Of a stretch of 5,842 bases of DNA, positions 5,174-5,842 are shown piece after piece. Location of the stretch: NCBI GenBank assembly GCA_024408695.1, contig JAKSUU010000073.1, positions 1 through 5,842 of the forward strand, in the 5' to 3' direction. The notes under the pieces were generated by a model. It was not told where the DNA came from. It did no database searches and worked only from the letters and a program-made list of their open reading frames with translations. The translations under genes and the position numbers were made by a program. The DNA is from Coriobacteriales bacterium. Lineage in GTDB: Bacteria > Actinomycetota > Coriobacteriia > Coriobacteriales > QAMH01. The number at the start of each line of letters is the position of its first letter. The first letter of the stretch is position 1.

Positions 5174-5842
5174 TTACTGAGGCTTTACGTTAGAATTTTG
5201 ATATGATATAGCAGGCTGGGCAACTACAATATTTCTTGTCCAGGGGCAAACCTTAGCATAAGCATCTGTACCCATATAAGTCCTTACTCTAACCGACTTG
5301 CAAAAATAATACATAGTTAGGCCCACGACAACAGCAATGCAGCCAAAGGTAATAAATAATGATATAAAACCGCCAAAAGCATAAGAAGCGGGCATACCTG
5401 CGATTAATTCAATAATAAATGCAAGAAATACTACAATAACATCAACAATAGCAAAGATGCATAATACCTTAATATAATAGTGAATGAAATCTAATTCACG
5501 ATTTTGAATTTTTATCAAAAATCTAAATTCAAGCACGAGCGCAAGTCCATATACAATTAGCGATAATAAACTTGTCAAGATAACGATTCCTCCAAGTGCG
5601 CCTAAGTAACCAATTGAAACAACCGATAAGAAAAAACTTATAATAACAGACACGGCAGAAATAGCTAAACCTACATAACCGGCATACACAATAAAAGCTA
5701 AAAAACCACCTAGTTTTGTATATTCGTGGTCGTTATTTTCTCTAACAACGCCTGAAAAATCAATTAATTTACTAGAAGTAAAAATTTTAGCTTCGTTGTA
5801 AGGAATCTTTGCGTTTCCATTTTTTTTGTCAACCGAACTATA
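5174..5842 (-). CDS. DUF2569-like four-TM membrane protein (5' end outside window)
   Basis: The frame stays open to the right edge with 222 codons visible and no ATG upstream of the membrane part, so the true start lies outside. A GTG at 5689-5687 falls inside the first membrane segment and is an unlikely start. The visible N-terminal 43 residues are hydrophilic and possibly belong to another domain. Four membrane segments follow, at about 44-75 (starting LGGFLAF), 81-108, 123-149 and 155-181, then a basic KSVRVR (182-187) and a cytoplasmic-looking tail ending NSNVKPQ. The initial LGGfL and the final YYFCKSVRVRTYM resemble DUF2569 proteins, which I recall as four-TM proteins ending in a similar S-x-RV motif. 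That match is from memory and moderate. Function is unknown. It is followed by 147 bp to gap, which has its own promoter, and no clear terminator was seen in between. Confidence 0.7.
   Translation of the reverse strand, partial: YSSVDKKNGNAKIPYNEAKIFTSSKLIDFSGVVRENNDHEYTKLGGFLAFIVYAGYVGLAISAVSVIISFFLSVVSIGYLGALGGIVILTSLLSLIVYGLALVLEFRFLIKIQNRELDFIHYYIKVLCIFAIVDVIVVFLAFIIELIAGMPASYAFGGFISLFITFGCIAVVVGLTMYYFCKSVRVRTYMGTDAYAKVCPWTRNIVVAQPAISYQNSNVKPQ

Overview
This 5.8 kb window is AT-rich (roughly one third G+C, judged by eye). It uses the standard genetic code, with Trp encoded by TGG, and has purine-rich Shine-Dalgarno sites such as AGGGAGG. Together with a vanB-type VanW protein and a type I GAPDH, this suggests a low-GC Gram-positive bacterium (Bacillota, or an AT-rich relative such as a coriobacterium). 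The sequence alone does not settle the phylum. No tRNA, rRNA, CRISPR array, insertion sequence or phage gene was seen.

Left block, minus strand (2136 down to 1): a tight operon of rsmI (16S rRNA C1402 2'-O-methyltransferase), a two-TM M48-like protein, and an ABC-transporter ATPase that runs off the left edge. Gaps are 3 and 13 bp, so the genes are probably translationally coupled. The M48-like protein has the family layout but has lost two of the three expected zinc ligands: the HExxH motif reads REIGH and the ExxxD motif reads CYSAD. It is the most unusual gene in the window.

Middle block, plus strand (2310 to 3848): a complete eight-stranded TIM-barrel protein of unknown function, then a VanW-family protein 39 bp downstream. 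It is divergent from rsmI across a 173 bp intergenic region with a promoter for each side, and it ends at a clear intrinsic terminator. A 95 nt imperfect inverted repeat follows, between the convergent vanW-family and gap genes.

Right block, minus strand (5842 down to 4022): a four-TM DUF2569-like membrane protein whose start lies beyond the right edge, then a monocistronic-looking gap gene with its own promoter. A perfect 15 bp palindrome lies at or just after the predicted gap transcription start. The GAPDH is catalytically complete, but the positions that normally enforce NAD specificity are altered. Apart from gap (glycolysis) and rsmI (ribosome modification), the genes have no demonstrated joint pathway. 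I found no clear multi-gene new system; the best leads are the degenerate M48-like protein coupled to an ABC ATPase, the uncharacterised TIM barrel, and the regulatory palindromes.
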